Assembly (NCBI GenBank): GCA_902500825.1 | Contig: CABVRX010000003.1 | Coordinates: forward strand, 1 to 64,000 | Reading direction: 5' to 3' | DNA length: 64,000 bases | From: an uncultured Nitrospira sp. | GTDB taxonomy: Bacteria; Nitrospirota; Nitrospiria; Nitrospirales; Nitrospiraceae | Shown here: in pieces, positions 62,608-64,000 of the stretch | Layout: each line of letters opens with the position of its first letter | Numbering within the stretch: the stretch's first letter is position 1 | Made by a program: the position numbers and the translations under genes | The notes under the pieces: model-generated | The model's input: only the letters and a program-made list of their open reading frames with translations | Database searches by the model: none | What the model was told of the DNA's origin: nothing

Positions 62608-63291
62608 TCATCCCTGGATGCTACCGATGCAGATGGCGTGGGCGACGGATCGGCCGTACCGCACGTCGCGGCATTGCTCCCAATCCGACTCAATCCAATA
62701 ATTCTGCTTTGAAACCCGTTTGAGAAAATGCTGGGTTGTGAACGGACTCTTACCGCGGTTCTGCAAATAATCGAAGTAACGATTGTAACCGATGGGCAAG
62801 CTGGCAACGAGTTTGCCGGACGGGGCCAGGCAGGCGGATTGGAGATGTTCAATTGCCTGCAACAGCTTGATTGGTACCTGTGGTTGTTCGTCCCAGCCGA
62901 CATGTTCCAAGGTTGAGATACTGAGAATCAGATCGTATTTATCCTGAGGGACAAATTCGACGATATCCTTATTGATGACGCCGGAACTGACCTCATATTT
63001 GTCGACGACCTCATGGTGAATGGGGAAATAGTGAGATAGGACGTTGCCCACTTCGAGCACCCGCTTGCCTTCATGTTTGAGGAGGAGTTCACGGAAGATG
63101 GGGATCTCGACACCGCGCTCATTTTTCCAGGTCTTGTTATACGGATGGTATAGGTATTCATACTCCCGACCGTCGAACTGGAACGTCTTGGTTCGCACGA
63201 GGCGGGTCAGCGTCATCTTCATGAGACGCCAGTAGAGCCTGGACGCGCGTTCCCCAGCTGCGGCTCTTGTGTAATCGTAGGTATATGGCAA
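62608..63291 (-). CDS. Class I SAM-dependent methyltransferase-like protein
   Basis: The 227-residue product has the class I motif VLEVGNVLSHYF, a KYDLILSISTLEHVG motif and an LAPSGKLVASLPIGYN strand. The first glycine motif is less regular than usual (GNV instead of GxG), so binding of SAM should be tested. An N-terminal basic stretch precedes it. Similar proteins occur in surface-glycan gene groups, but there is no such group here. It is on the minus strand, followed upstream by a small hypothetical gene. Confidence 0.7.
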   Translation of the reverse strand: MPYTYDYTRAAAGERASRLYWRLMKMTLTRLVRTKTFQFDGREYEYLYHPYNKTWKNERGVEIPIFRELLLKHEGKRVLEVGNVLSHYFPIHHEVVDKYEVSSGVINKDIVEFVPQDKYDLILSISTLEHVGWDEQPQVPIKLLQAIEHLQSACLAPSGKLVASLPIGYNRYFDYLQNRGKSPFTTQHFLKRVSKQNYWIESDWEQCRDVRYGRSVAHAICIGSIQG

Positions 63292-63311
63292 GAAAGGCCT
63301 GCTTCGAGAGC

Positions 63312-63566
63312 TTACTCGAAGATGATGCGAGACCCGGGTGATTTCATTTTGAAGATCTGCAAGGCGTTGTAAATGCCTTTGGCCGGATGGTTCAGGATCA
63401 GGCGAGAGTTCGTGATATGGGTGTCGAGCAGTTCATACTGCCCGCCGCTATAGTAGAGATCGCAGTCGTCGATCTGGCAGTTCTTGTAGACGTGATTATC
63501 CAAAGAAAGTTTTGCCTTGGTAAAGGTCTGTCCATCAATGATGATATAGCTTGGTTCGAACGCCAT
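63312..63566 (-). CDS. Small hypothetical protein
   Basis: The 84-residue product is not recognised. It has repeated short strands with N/D and C (LSLDNHVYKNCQIDDCDLYY, LLDTHITNSRLILNHPA), like a short right-handed beta-helix. No signal is present. A purine-rich GGAGG-type site (complement of cctgccgg) precedes the ATG. Confidence 0.5.
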   Translation of the reverse strand: MAFEPSYIIIDGQTFTKAKLSLDNHVYKNCQIDDCDLYYSGGQYELLDTHITNSRLILNHPAKGIYNALQIFKMKSPGSRIIFE

Positions 63567-63660
63567 GGGACTCCTGCCGGGAGGACTATAGCAAAGTCGC
63601 TAACGGTCGTAAACAACCTTAAGCGGAGTGGGGGGCCACATGTAGGACACGCCAAGAACT

Positions 63661-64000
63661 CTAATTCGGAACAATCCGAGACACAGTCCCACCGATGGTC
63701 AGGATATAGAGCTCTCCCACGCCATCCTGGCCGAAACTGGTGATGGAAGACGCAGCCAGCAAGGGCCACTGTGTTTGTTCGAGGACTGAGCCATTATTGA
63801 AGCGGAAACTACGGACAAAGCCGGCACAGAAATCTGCATAGAAATAGGTCCCTTGGATGGCCGGTGCTGCTTGGCCGCGATACACATAGCCGCCGGTGAT
63901 GGAACAAGCTCCGTTGTCGTGTGTATACTCAACAGTCGGTGACGTGAGAGTTCCGTTATTGCAGTTGGTTGACGGATTAAAACAGGCTGATCCTTCCATC
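63661..64000 (-). CDS. C-terminal part of a PQQ-dependent sugar dehydrogenase-like protein (partial)
   Basis: The frame runs off the right edge; 112 residues are visible. SITGGYVYRGQAAPAIQGTY, FYADFCAGFVRSFRF and GQDGVGELYILTIGGTVSRIVP match the last blades of glucose/sorbosone-dehydrogenase-type beta-propellers, which are secreted. The catalytic and cofactor residues are outside the window. The gene is on the minus strand with no neighbour before 63566. Confidence 0.7.
   Translation of the reverse strand, partial: MEGSACFNPSTNCNNGTLTSPTVEYTHDNGACSITGGYVYRGQAAPAIQGTYFYADFCAGFVRSFRFNNGSVLEQTQWPLLAASSITSFGQDGVGELYILTIGGTVSRIVPN

Overview
The window looks like a chromosomal segment of a Nitrospira-type nitrite oxidiser (bacterial phylum Nitrospirota). 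The evidence is two NxrC-like (ethylbenzene dehydrogenase gamma family) haem proteins plus a third fused to a dihaem cytochrome c, a TorD/NarJ-type molybdoenzyme chaperone, two cytochrome bd-like oxidase subunits with no quinol-loop GRQPW motif, many c-type cytochromes, and a urease locus next to the tail of a probable urea ABC transporter. nxrA, nxrB, amo and hao are not in the window, so it cannot separate a canonical nitrite oxidiser from a comammox Nitrospira.

Layout. 1-5.7 kb: end of urtE, then ureA, ureB, ureC, ureF, ureG, ureD; ureB carries an unexpected twin-arginine signal. 5.8-7.8 kb: an acyl-lipid desaturase (minus strand) and a secreted cupredoxin. 7.9-16.2 kb: a likely respiratory cluster with a methyltransferase, a DUF420 protein, a PCP_red-domain protein, a membrane protein, bd-like oxidase copy 1, a DUF3047 protein, a small membrane protein and two membrane-anchored formylglycine-enzyme-like proteins that lack the catalytic cysteines. 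16.2-23.1 kb: three tiny single-span proteins, bd-like oxidase copy 2, two membrane cytochromes c and a dihaem/NxrC-like fusion, closed by a strong terminator. 23.1-30.8 kb: housekeeping genes mobA, a GT9 glycosyltransferase, argS, tgt, yajC, secD, secF. 30.9-37.1 kb: a multi-PAS histidine kinase and sigma54 regulator pair, a small exported protein and an aldo/keto reductase. 37.1-37.7 kb: a non-coding region with DnaA-box-like sites and a perfect 20-bp palindrome.

37.7-47.4 kb is more accessory: a thioredoxin-like protein, a SIMPL protein, a VapBC-type toxin-antitoxin pair, a type III restriction-modification system with a YgiT-type zinc-finger gene between mod and res, and a WD40 protein. 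47.6-61.3 kb is a nitrite-oxidoreductase accessory region: an HEXXH protein, a four-cluster ferredoxin, a TorD-like chaperone, NxrC-like 1, a B12-type radical SAM protein, a membrane protein, a TPR protein, TatA, an NHL protein, NxrC-like 2, a PDZ protein and two tandem pentahaem cytochromes. 61.4-64 kb: a RelE-type toxin-antitoxin pair, a hypothetical gene, a methyltransferase, a small hypothetical gene and the end of a PQQ-type sugar dehydrogenase.

Working model (inference): urea is taken up and hydrolysed by the left-hand locus. Tat-exported molybdoenzyme and NxrC-like subunits, matured by TorD/TatA/FeS factors, feed electrons through periplasmic cytochromes and cupredoxin to the bd-like oxidases. 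No rRNA, tRNA, CRISPR array or intact transposase was seen. Two related palindrome-ended elements of 120-170 bp lie in the right half. All family assignments are from reading motifs; no database search was run.
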